NCBI RefSeq assembly: GCF_004193775.1
Contig: NC_041002.1
Location: 16,673,535-16,737,534, forward strand
Length of the DNA stretch: 64,000 nt
DNA from: Glycine soja
Taxonomy: Eukaryota; Streptophyta; Magnoliopsida; Fabales; Fabaceae
Reading direction: 5' to 3'
Shown here: positions 11,640 through 20,009 of the stretch, in pieces
Numbering within the stretch: position 1 is the stretch's first letter
Layout: every line of letters starts with the position of its first letter
Notes under the pieces: generated by a model
Told to the model about the DNA's origin: nothing
The model's database searches: none
The model's input: only the letters and a program-made list of their open reading frames with translations
Position numbers and translations under genes: made by a program

Positions 11640-13299
11640 AAACACTTGACGAGATGTGTCGGCCAAGCAAGGAAGGTGTTAAGTGTCTGCCCCACTAACT
11701 TAACCTCTTCAGTAGGTACAGGAATAGGAGCATCTGCATCTCTAACCTCCTCAACACCAACCTTCACTTGATCATGCAACAATGGGATGTTGTGAACGAT
11801 TGTGGATCACTCACAAACTCTACCTAGGGCAACCAGGCGGGGAGGATTTTCTTCGATGTACAACCCGCATTTGTCTGAATCACTTGAGTCTGGATTTTTC
11901 CCTAAGGGATCAACACAACTCTCCTTTGCGCTGACACAAGCAGCTAAAGGACCAACCTCAAGCTCAGGAGGCAGTGCAAGTCCCTGTGATTGCATTTGTG
12001 ACTGAAATTGGGACTGCATCTGGCTGAAGGATAACATTAGCTATCGAGTCACTTTTTCTGTGATCGACTCCTCCAGTTGGTCCCTGATTTGTTGAGTCAG
12101 GTGCTCTAGGCCTTCGGGAGCCATAGAGGAAGACGTGCAAGAGGTCCTTGGAGTCAGTCCAAAGTATTGCTTGATCGTCACATTGACTCCAGCAGCACGC
12201 ACACAACCGGGGTGTTCTGGTCGCCCAATGGTAGCAGTCAGTACATCCTGACGTCCATGGGCAACAAAGGAACCCTGTGACGTCAGCTCCTTTAACGAAT
12301 CCTGTAAAGAACACAATTATTGGTTTACTCAATCACACAATAAACATAAATAAATACAATTATTAATTGAAAGTGACTTACAATCTTGTCAGCAATTTGC
12401 TTTGCTGCCTCGGATGTCATCTGGCCAGTTTTCTTTGTGCGGGCCATCTTCCATTTGATGCGTTGTCTGATGGGAGATGGAGGATCAATCATGGCTTCAG
12501 TGCTTCCGGATTGACCAGCTTCCTCCAGTTTTTTATTTGTCTTCTCATCCATTAGCTTCTTTTCTAAATATTCATAACCCCCACGAGACAACACGTGGGG
12601 GGCAGTATTTTGCTTCTAGATGGCCTGTGCCTTTTTTCGCACATCCTGCAAAAATTCAACATTGATGAAACTCATGATTACAACGTAGATACCTCCCACG
12701 AAGGATCTCTGCGACTCTAACAAAATTGGGCCCATTTCTCCTTGCTAATGCCGTATTTTTTGCATACAATGTCATCGACACTGTCCTTGTCGGCTCTAAG
12801 TGCCCATTTCGACATCAAGGCAAACTTAAACTATCTCCACTGTTCCCCCACAGTCTAAAGTATTTTCTTTTTTGTCCTAACATCAGATGCTTCAAGGATA
12901 TCAAATTCAACCTAACAAACAAAAATTTAGGTTTTATTGTTACTAAATTAAAAATTTTGGCTAATAAACAATATGCAACATGAAAACTAAAATACCTGAA
13001 TATCCTCCCATATCAAATCCTTCTGAGCAGTAGGGACTTGCTTCCAATTCTCGTATGTCACATCGACCTTATCACGAACGAAGATCCCCAAATATGTTCT
13101 TAACTTCTTTTTGTGGGGAACCATTAGTCTTCTCAGTCACAAGATGGACATGGACCACCTGTCTCTCTGCCCTAGCTGGTCTAGTCGCCAATGATCTTAG
13201 TCGTGTGGCTTTTCTTGTCCATTTCAAGGTAGACGATGACTGTGATGCTACATTAGTAGGAGGAGGAGGAGGAACGCTGGGTGGAGTAGCCATTTGCAT
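11640..13299 (-). pseudogene. TNPA-like (plant transposase_24/Ptta family) gene of the CACTA element
   Basis: Starting at 13299 with a Pro-rich leader (MQMATPPSVPPPPPTN), the minus strand carries TRKATRLRSLATRPARAERQ, and after a frameshift VTYENWKQVP and LIWEDIQ, with a GT donor near 12996. The next exon (about 12907 down to 12710) contains KWALRADKDSVDD and SKEKWAQF. A third (about 12650 to 12380) contains VLSRGGYEYLEKKLMDEK and RIKWKMARTKKTGQMTSE. A fourth (12316 to about 11640) contains GSFVAHGRQDVLTATIGRPE and QLEESITEKVTR. This layout matches the plant transposase_24 family of DNA-binding helper proteins. Stops at 12855-12857, 12831-12833, 12717-12719 and 12616-12618 are all TAG. It continues into the Ulp1-like region downstream. 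Confidence 0.8.
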
Positions 13300-13396
13300 G
13301 TATAGAAAAAAAAATTAGTTAATTAACATTATCACAAAACTGAATATGTTATGTAAATGAATGGACTGAAATGAAATACATAATAAGAAAATTACA
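13300..13396. other. Short spacer between the two CACTA transposase genes
   Basis: AT-rich sequence between the start of the TNPA-like gene and the end of the TNP2-like gene; no feature seen. Confidence 0.4.
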
Positions 13397-14712
13397 TTAG
13401 ACGATGTTAATTAATTCTCCTTCATCATGATCATTACGATTAGCATAAACGTCGTCAACTTCTTCTTCTCCGACAACGTTAGGTGACATTTGTGTGGACA
13501 AAGGACTAACATAAGTATCAATGTATGAATCATCATCTTGAACATTAACACCAATTGTTTTCCCGTGTAGAACCACTGACCACCTTTCATCACAAGGGTC
13601 TTGAACATAAAATACTTGTTCAGCTTGTTCTGTCATGATAAAAGGGTCATTCTGGTAAGCGAGTTTCTTTAGATCTACCAACGTAAATCCTACATCATCG
13701 ATCTGCACACTGGTGTTGTTGTCAACCCATTTACATTTGAAAACACAAACAGTAAATTTGACATAGTTAAGCTCCCAAATTTCTTCAATGAACCCAAAGT
13801 AAGGGATGGAAGCTACATAAGGATTGTCATCATGTACATTAGCGAAGTGTTGAGATTCAGCCCTTAGGGTGACCCCACTATTTTCCCGTGTAGAACCACT
13901 GACCACCTTTCACCACAAGGGTCTTAAACATAAAATACTTTTTTAGCTTGTTCTGCCATGATGAAAGGGTCATTCTGGTAAGCGAGTTTCTTTAGATCTA
14001 CCAACGTAAATCCTACATCATCGATCTGCACATTGGTGTTGTTGTCAACCCATTTACATTTGAAAACACAAATAGTAAATTTGACATAGTTAAGCTCCCA
14101 AATTTCTTCAATGAACCCAAAGTAAGGGATGGACGCTACATAGGGATTGTCATCATGTACATTGGCGAAGTGTTGAGATTCATCCCTTAGGGTGACCCCA
14201 CTGTTTTGCATTGTACTTTTCTTGTCCTTTGCTTTTGTATAAAAGGAATACTTGTTTATATTGTATCCTTGCCAAGTTATAACATTTCTTTTAGGCCCAT
14301 CTGCTAGCTTTCTTAATGTTTAAGAAGCATTATCATCAGCAAAGATTGTATCTTTAAACCAATCTAGGAAAGTTTTGTTATGCTTTTTCAAGACCCAGTT
14401 CTTCGACATTTTTGGATTACTTTCTTTTACTAAACCTTCATGCCAAAGTATGTATAGCAAAACTTCATTATTGTTATTCAACACATACAAGTGAGCTTGT
14501 AACAAATCTTCTACACTTGGAGTGATAACATGCAGTCCTCTTGAACCCTTACCGCCCACTCTTTTGTCATGTCGACACTCGAGAAGCCCAACAAGTTTAG
14601 CCTTTTCAATATACTCTGAAAAAAATTCAATGGCTTCTTCTGCAATGTACCTTTCTACAATAGATGCTTTCGGATGATGTAGATTCTTGGTATACCCTTT
14701 TAAGATCTTCAT
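13397..14712 (-). pseudogene. TNP2-like CACTA transposase, C-terminal half only (DUF4218 + duplicated DUF4216)
   Basis: The segment 14320-14712 begins MKILKGYTKNLHHPKASIVE and contains YIAEEAIEFFSEYI and GSRGLHVITPSVEDLLQAHL, the DUF4218 part of TNP2-type transposases. Downstream, 13397-14211 contains the DUF4216 part (PYFGFIEEIWELNYVKF, then CVFKCKWVDNN, then DVGFTLVDLKKLAYQNDPFI) twice, owing to a tandem duplication that shifts the frame. The 510-base final copy ends in an acidic tail. The catalytic transposase_21 domain, which should precede DUF4218, is absent; captured glycosidase sequence begins about 180 bases upstream instead. The protein is therefore a non-catalytic remnant. Confidence 0.85.
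13561..14206 (-). repeat. Tandem duplication, about 323 bp x 2, in the DUF4216 region
   Basis: Unit 1 (13561-13883) and unit 2 (13884 to about 14206) both begin TCCCGTGTAGAACCACTGAC and differ at only a few positions. The period is not a multiple of three, so the two copies lie in different frames. Confidence 0.85.
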
Positions 14713-14889
14713 GTATCACTCAACCGGGTACATCCACCGCAAATAAACTGTTACACATACAAGAAATCAATTCAAAATTGTCAAGGGCATGGGTTATGAG
14801 GCTTTATACGTATGAAAATGAAGGGCATGGGTTCTGAGACTTGGAAGCGTGTTTGGTGTCCTCATTAAGCATCCAATGTCTTCTGTAAA

Positions 14890-15275
14890 TCAAGCACTTT
14901 GACTGGATTCCAACTCCTCCTCAACCATTTATGTAGTGGTTACATGTCACCCATACTTGATCCGGTGTGTGGTTGGAAGTATAAGCCTCAAGCCTATTCA
15001 CTAATGGCAGATTTTATGACCTTGATCAGAAGATCAAACTCAAATTACACAAGACTAAGGTGTTTTGACTTTTATAAACTACACTCATGGGCTAGAGGGT
15101 TACTGAGTTTGGAGATGGAAGAAATCAGCAGAGTACTAGTGAAGCTGTTAATGCATATTATGTTGCTGCCTTGATGGGTCTGGCTTATGGTCACACGCAT
15201 CTTCTTGCTATTGGATCAACACTCACAGCATTGGAAATTCTATTTGGAACAAATGTGGTGGCATGTGAAAGAGAG
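14890..15275 (+). pseudogene. Captured fragment of a GH81 endo-1,3-beta-glucanase gene
   Basis: The plus strand contains LDPVCGWKYKPQAYSLMADF, then CFDFYKLHSWARGL. After a frame change it contains FGDGRNQQSTSEAVNAYYVA, ALMGLAYGHTHLLAIGSTLT and ALEIL. This is the conserved C-terminal catalytic region of glycoside hydrolase family 81, the family that includes the legume beta-glucan elicitor-binding proteins. The family normally exceeds 600 residues and only about 120 are represented, with a frameshift, so it cannot make an active enzyme. It lies inside the CACTA element, next to the missing catalytic half of TNP2, which marks it as captured host sequence. Confidence 0.8.
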
Positions 15276-15438
15276 AGTGCAATGTGACAAAGAATTTGGA
15301 AAAGAGAACAAGGTAGTTGGTGTCTAAGAGAGATTGTGCTTCACATTTTCATAATTTAAATTATGTGTCAATGGCCTAAGCTTATAGGAGTTAGATTTGT
15401 ATAGTATAATTAATGATTAATTTGTGTATATGATGTAG

Positions 15439-15508
15439 TACGAAGGTGCTGCAAATGAAGGAGGCAGAGGACCAAGTACATGGGATACCTATTGTCATAA
15501 ATATCTAG
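15439..15508 (+). pseudogene. Captured exon of a GH1 beta-glucosidase gene
   Basis: Seventy bases encode YEGAANEGGRGPSTWDTYCH plus KYL, the very conserved N-terminal motif of plant family 1 beta-glucosidases. The exon is preceded by an AG acceptor (15437-15438) and followed by a GT donor (15509-15510), so it was captured with its intron edges. No neighbouring GH1 exons are visible. Confidence 0.8.
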
Positions 15509-15611
15509 GTATCTCTATTTAATCCTTTAATTTCTTTAATCGGTGAATAATTTGAAAGAAAGATAAAAAAGATGCTTCATTTACCTGATCTAGTTTTGTA
15601 CATTAGTGTAA

Positions 15612-16172
15612 TAGGTGAAAACTAAAAATTAGTTTAAAATTATCCTTAGTGTCAAAACCAGATAAACTTGAGGTCTCTGGACCGGATTGCTTGAACCTCT
15701 CACAGTATAAAAATATTGTATTAGCTGAAGATAAGGAACATCAGTGAAATGGAGAAGCAAACAACATTGGATTATTTGGATAAGAAATTGAGGATTGCTA
15801 AATTGTTATGGGAAAGAGGCACATGCTTCTCTAGAGGAAACTACAGCTATGTGCAACTGCAAAGTACTGACACACTGATTAAAGTTATATTGGCTGTCAA
15901 GAAGGTTGAACTACCAAATCTTGACAGTACAAACCAGGTAGGGATTGTTGGTGTATACTGAAAAAAATCTTAAATCAAGGGTAGCAGTCCATAAGCAAAT
16001 ATCCAAATGGCTTTTATCAGTATTTAAGGTAATAGTAGCCATTGGTTTCATTGTCTATGAAACAAAATCCTACACCTGGAATGGGAGATGGATTCAAAGA
16101 TAAATAAAATAAGAGGAATGGAAATACAAAGTCTGGCAACAATGAATCCAGTGGAAGTTGTGTGGCACCTAG
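15612..16172 (+). repeat. Inverted-repeat arm B: unidentified captured gene fragment
   Basis: Counterpart of 10735-11285 in the opposite orientation. Its longest frame, 15749-15961, reads MEKQTTLDYLDKKLRIAKLL and later DTLIKVILAVKKVELPNLDS. I do not recognise the family. Later parts (IGFIVYETKSYTW in a shifted frame at about 16030-16090) match arm A. Both arms carry stops. Confidence 0.75.
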
Positions 16173-16202
16173 TATAAATATTCTCTTTTGTTTTGCACCC
16201 AC

Positions 16203-16500
16203 ATCTACAGAGTCAAACTATATTTGTTAGTTGTGATCTAGGTGATTTCCTTAGGCGTGTTGCAGGGGATAATATTGACTGTAATCTAGTATTTCATACT
16301 GCTAAGTTTGCCTAAAATAGTTCCATTAATAAGTCTACTAGTAAGATCCCATTTGGTATTATCCCCTTGGCCTCACCAACTTGTTGATCTTGTGAATTTT
16401 CCTTTTTCTTTGATACCATTAGAGTCTTCTAAGTCTTTCTGTGAGCCATATTCATGATTTGCAAGACAGCATTACAATTTTAGTGTAGATTCATTTAATA
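16203..16500 (+). pseudogene. Possible Ty3/gypsy integrase fragment
   Basis: A short stretch reads like the gypsy integrase region after the catalytic core (FLRRVAGDNIDCNLVFHTAK, then NSSINKSTSKIPFGI). Stops interrupt it and no flanking LTR is visible. Identification rests on a few dozen residues. Confidence 0.5.
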
Positions 16501-16651
16501 TAGATGCTTAAAATGGTTTAAAACCGGTTTTCAACTGGTTGACAAAAATCCAGAAACCAATTTTCCAAAAAAAGATTGTTTGGTTTTTAAATCCAAACCA
16601 GTTTTCTGGTTTGGTTTAGCTTTGGTTTCAATTTTTGGACAATCCAAACCA

Positions 16652-16785
16652 TGACCACCATAGGTAATGGGGAGATTGATAGGGATGTACATGGATTGAA
16701 GCTAGTGGATGAAGTGGCCAAATGCTTCGGTTGTAATTTGTGATTGTCAAGTGCCTATGAAACTTCAAAGAATATTTTACCTAAC
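16652..16785 (+). pseudogene. Second LINE-type RT 3' fragment, left part
   Basis: The plus strand reads GNGEIDRDVHGLK and a VPMKL-like block, the C-terminal part of LINE-derived RT sequences. The text stops at CTAAC (16781-16785), the target site of the LTR element, and resumes at 23839 with the LYGSECWAVK-type block. The first copy is partly duplicated by the 698-bp tandem duplication. Confidence 0.65.
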
Positions 16786-18050
16786 TGATGGAAGCTTGCT
16801 TGTGGGGCTTCTATGGAGGCTGGATCTTTGAGCTTAAATGGGGTCCTTTAATGGTGATTTTCCACCATGGAGATGCAGCGGAAGACAAAGGAAAAGAGGT
16901 TAGAGGAGGCGCCATCCATTAAGGAATAAGCCATGGAAGAAGGAGCTTCACCACCAAGATGAGCCTTGGATAAGAAGCTTGGAGAGGATGCTTCAATGGA
17001 GGAAAAGAAAGAGGGAGAGAAAGAGAGAGGGGGGAGCACGAAATTGAAGGAAGAAAAAGGGAGAGAAGTTGAACTTTGAGTTGTGTCTCACAAGACTCTC
17101 ATTCATCAAAGTTACAACAAGTGTTACACATGCTTCTATTTATAGACTAGGTAGCTTCCTTGAGAAGCTTTCTTGAGAAAACTTCCTTGAGAAGCTTCTT
17201 TGAGAAAACTTTCTTGAGAAGCTAGAGCTTAGCTACACACACCCATCTAATAACTAAGCTCACCTCCTTGAGAAGCTTCCTTGAGAAGATTCCTAAAGAA
17301 GCTAGAGCTTAGCTACACACACCCCCTATAATAGCTAAGCTCACCCCCATGCCCACCATAGGTAATGGGGAGATTGATAGGGATGTACATGGATTGAAGC
17401 TAGTGGATGAAGTGGCCAAATGCTTCGGTTGTAATTTGTGATTGTCAAGTGCCTATGAAACTTCAAAGAATATTTTACCTAACTGATGGAAGCTTGCTTG
17501 TGGGGCTTCTATGGAGGCTGGATCTTTGAGCTTAAATGGGGTCCTTTAATGGTGATTTTCCACCATGGAGATGCAGCGGAAGACAAAGGAAAAGAGGTTA
17601 GAGGAGGCGCCATCCATTAAGGAATAAGCCATGGAAGAAGGAGCTTCACCACCAAGATGAGCCTTGGATAAGAAGCTTGGAGAGGATGCTTCAATGGAGG
17701 AAAAGAAAGAGGGAGAGAAAGAGAGAGGGGGGAGCACGAAATTGAAGGAAGAAAAAGGGAGAGAAGTTGAACTTTGAGTTGTGTCTCACAAGACTCTCAT
17801 TCATCAAAGTTACAACAAGTGTTACACATGCTTCTATTTATAGACTAGGTAGCTTCCTTGAGAAGCTTTCTTGAGAAAACTTCCTTGAGAAGCTTCTTTG
17901 AGAAAACTTTCTTGAGAAGCTAGAGCTTAGCTACACACACCCATCTAATAACTAAGCTCACCTCCTTGAGAAGCTTCCTTGAGAAGATTCCTAAAGAAGC
18001 TAGAGCTTAGCTACACACACCCCCTATAATAGCTAAGCTCACCCCCATGC
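16655..18050. repeat. 698-bp tandem duplication covering LINE flank, target site and most of an LTR
   Basis: Unit 1 is 16655-17352 and unit 2 is 17353-18050. I see no difference between the units by eye. The junction has the short microhomology CCATG. Each unit contains about 131 bases of LINE flank ending in CTAAC and about 567 bases of LTR, so the duplication arose after the LTR element inserted. Confidence 0.9.
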
Positions 18051-18338
18051 CAAAATACATGAAAATATAATAAAAAAAAAGTCCCTATTACAAAGACTAC
18101 TCAAAATGCCCTAAAATACAAGGCTAAAACCCTATACTACTAGAATGGCCAAAATACAAGGTCCAAAAGAAGGAAAAACCAATTCTAACATTTACAAAGA
18201 AGAATGGATCCAACCTTGACCCATGGGCTCAAAAATCTACCCTAAGGTTCATGAGAACCCTAGGGCCTTCTTTAGTAGCTTTAGCCCAAGCCTCTTGGAG
18301 TCTTCTATCCAATACCCTTGGGGGGTAGGATTGCATCA
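17484..18338 (-). repeat. 3' LTR of the non-autonomous gypsy-like element
   Basis: Contains internal imperfect repeats of the type CTTGAGAAGCTT and AGCTTAGCTACACACACCC. The minus-strand sequence CTATAAATAGAAGC near 17835-17848 is the likely LTR TATA box. The 63-codon minus-strand frames at 16848, 17546 and 23048 are identical LTR text, not genes. Confidence 0.9.
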
Positions 18339-18521
18339 TCCCCTCCACCTTGGAAAGGATTTGACCTCAAATCCCGAGGTTCTTCATACTCTAGGCTCCT
18401 TCCCTCGACACCTGTAAAAAAAACATATGTATTAGTGGTGTTGGGTATGTTAGAGTAGGGTAAGGTCTGAAAACCCCTTTCATGGACATCTTCCCATGAG
18501 GGAACATGGTTCCTCACCAAC

Positions 18522-20009
18522 TCAATGAGTGGTGCTACAAGTATAAAAAAAATATGGGACAAACCTTTTGTAAAAGTTTGTTAAGTCATGAAAGCCCCAG
18601 ATTTCCCTTACACTTGGCGGAGGTGGCCAATCAGGAATGACATTTATTCTCTTAGGGTCCGTGGGAACCCCTTGATCACTATTTAAAAAATTAAGGAAAG
18701 TAATGCAATAAAGTGTACCTTTTTCTGTATTTTTATGTTGATTATTCCTACAAAAAAATACGACAAACCTAAGGTGTCCCATATGAGCACCTAAGTTTAT
18801 ATTAAAACCAAAAATAAGAACAAACCTACCTAATGAGTCCCTATGTACATCAATCATGAAGATGTTGGGTGCATGACTGATTTTACAAAAGAGGGTTGCA
18901 ACACTCAACACATTCATCATATCACTTATTGTAGGGATTTGGTGCCTAATAATACCTATTTTGGGGACCAACAAAGTACAAGGATTTAAGCTCTTACGAA
19001 CCAAACCCTCATCCAACAACTCCTTTACTTGAGGAATAACCTTAAGCCCAAGAGGTGTGGTAATGCTAACAAGTGTCTTTTTACAAAAGAGAAAATATGG
19101 AGGTTGTCTAAGAGGGAAAGTTTCTTTAATGTTTGTCTTTATGGTAAAATGAGTTTCCTTCTTAGCTAACCTCTTGGAGGAGACACTTACCTCCTTACAC
19201 TTCTCTTTAACCACTAATGGTTGTCCATCTTCTTGGGGGTAGATTTCTTCACTAGATTCTTCCCCTTTTGCTTCTTCACTTTCACTAGAGGAAGGTGAAG
19301 TAGTAGCCTCATCTTGGCTACTATAAATGTCTTGGCCCCTCATAATCATGGTTTTTGTGGTGGGGCATTGAGAAGTAATATGTCCTCTTCCAAGACATTT
19401 AAAGCACTTTATAGAGCTAGTTTTCTCTTGCATACTAGCCTTAGGGGCTTGCTTTACTATTGTCTTCCCCTTATCATCTTTGGGCTTAGAAGGTGTCACC
19501 CCTATGATGCCTTGACCTTGGTCTTTCTTTGGATAAGAGTGAGAGCCATAAGATTTTGAAGTAGACTTCTTTTTAAGTTGTTGCTCTACCCTTATTTCCC
19601 AATCTAAGTTAGCCTCTACATTGTCCTTCCCATGGAAGTATGAGAGGTTAATGTTAGCCTCTTGAGGCTTTCTTTCCTTTTCTCTTCTATAGGAGTGAGG
19701 TCTAAGATGTGACCTATGCCTTCCTTCGTAATAGTCACGAAGTTCTTCACTTAGGCTCTTGCAAGAGTTATGACTACTATATGAGGCATGTTTTTCTCTT
19801 TTCATTTCTTTCATTATTTTTCTTCTTTCTTCCTCTCTTATTTTATTTCTTTCACCTTGACTTATTTCTTCAACTCTTTTTTTTCCTTTTTCTTTTCTCT
19901 CTTGTTTTTCTTTCCATAACTTGAGGGAACTCAACTCATCTAAGATTCTAGATAAAGGGTCTTTATGACTAGTACCCTTGACATTAACACTAGATGAATG
20001 ATGACTCAT
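18522..20009 (-). CDS. 495-aa gag-RT fusion ORF of a non-autonomous gypsy-like element
   Basis: The ORF is uninterrupted for 495 codons. Residues 1-120 are Lys/Glu/Arg rich and probably coiled coil, ending in a conserved soybean-type gag stretch (RRSHLRPHS-like, then EANINLSYFHGKDNVEANLD). The core retrotransposon gag domain is missing: WE is followed directly by IRVEQQLKKK, normally about 120 residues further on. A zinc knuckle CFKCLGRGHITSQC lies near residue 205. An acidic Ser-rich linker follows, then RT N-terminal text (VKELLDEGLVRKSLNPC) and a joined RT C-terminal end without the YxDD box. Protease, RNase H and integrase are absent. The deletions keep the frame open, so a gag-like RNA-binding protein could be made; expression is unknown. 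Confidence 0.75.
   Translation of the reverse strand: MSHHSSSVNVKGTSHKDPLSRILDELSSLKLWKEKQERKEKGKKRVEEISQGERNKIREEERRKIMKEMKREKHASYSSHNSCKSLSEELRDYYEGRHRSHLRPHSYRREKERKPQEANINLSYFHGKDNVEANLDWEIRVEQQLKKKSTSKSYGSHSYPKKDQGQGIIGVTPSKPKDDKGKTIVKQAPKASMQEKTSSIKCFKCLGRGHITSQCPTTKTMIMRGQDIYSSQDEATTSPSSSESEEAKGEESSEEIYPQEDGQPLVVKEKCKEVSVSSKRLAKKETHFTIKTNIKETFPLRQPPYFLFCKKTLVSITTPLGLKVIPQVKELLDEGLVRKSLNPCTLLVPKIGIIRHQIPTISDMMNVLSVATLFCKISHAPNIFMIDVHRDSLGRFVLIFGFNINLGAHMGHLRFVVFFCRNNQHKNTEKGTLYCITFLNFLNSDQGVPTDPKRINVIPDWPPPPSVREIWGFHDLTNFYKRFVPYFFYTCSTTH

Noticed and set aside
13055..13318. Plus-strand 87-codon frame
   Set aside because: It is antisense to the TNPA-like start exon, which has the recognisable protein text.
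16848..17039. Identical 63-codon minus-strand frames at 16848, 17546 and 23048
   Set aside because: All three lie within LTR copies of the same element; their identity reflects LTR and tandem duplication, not a conserved gene.
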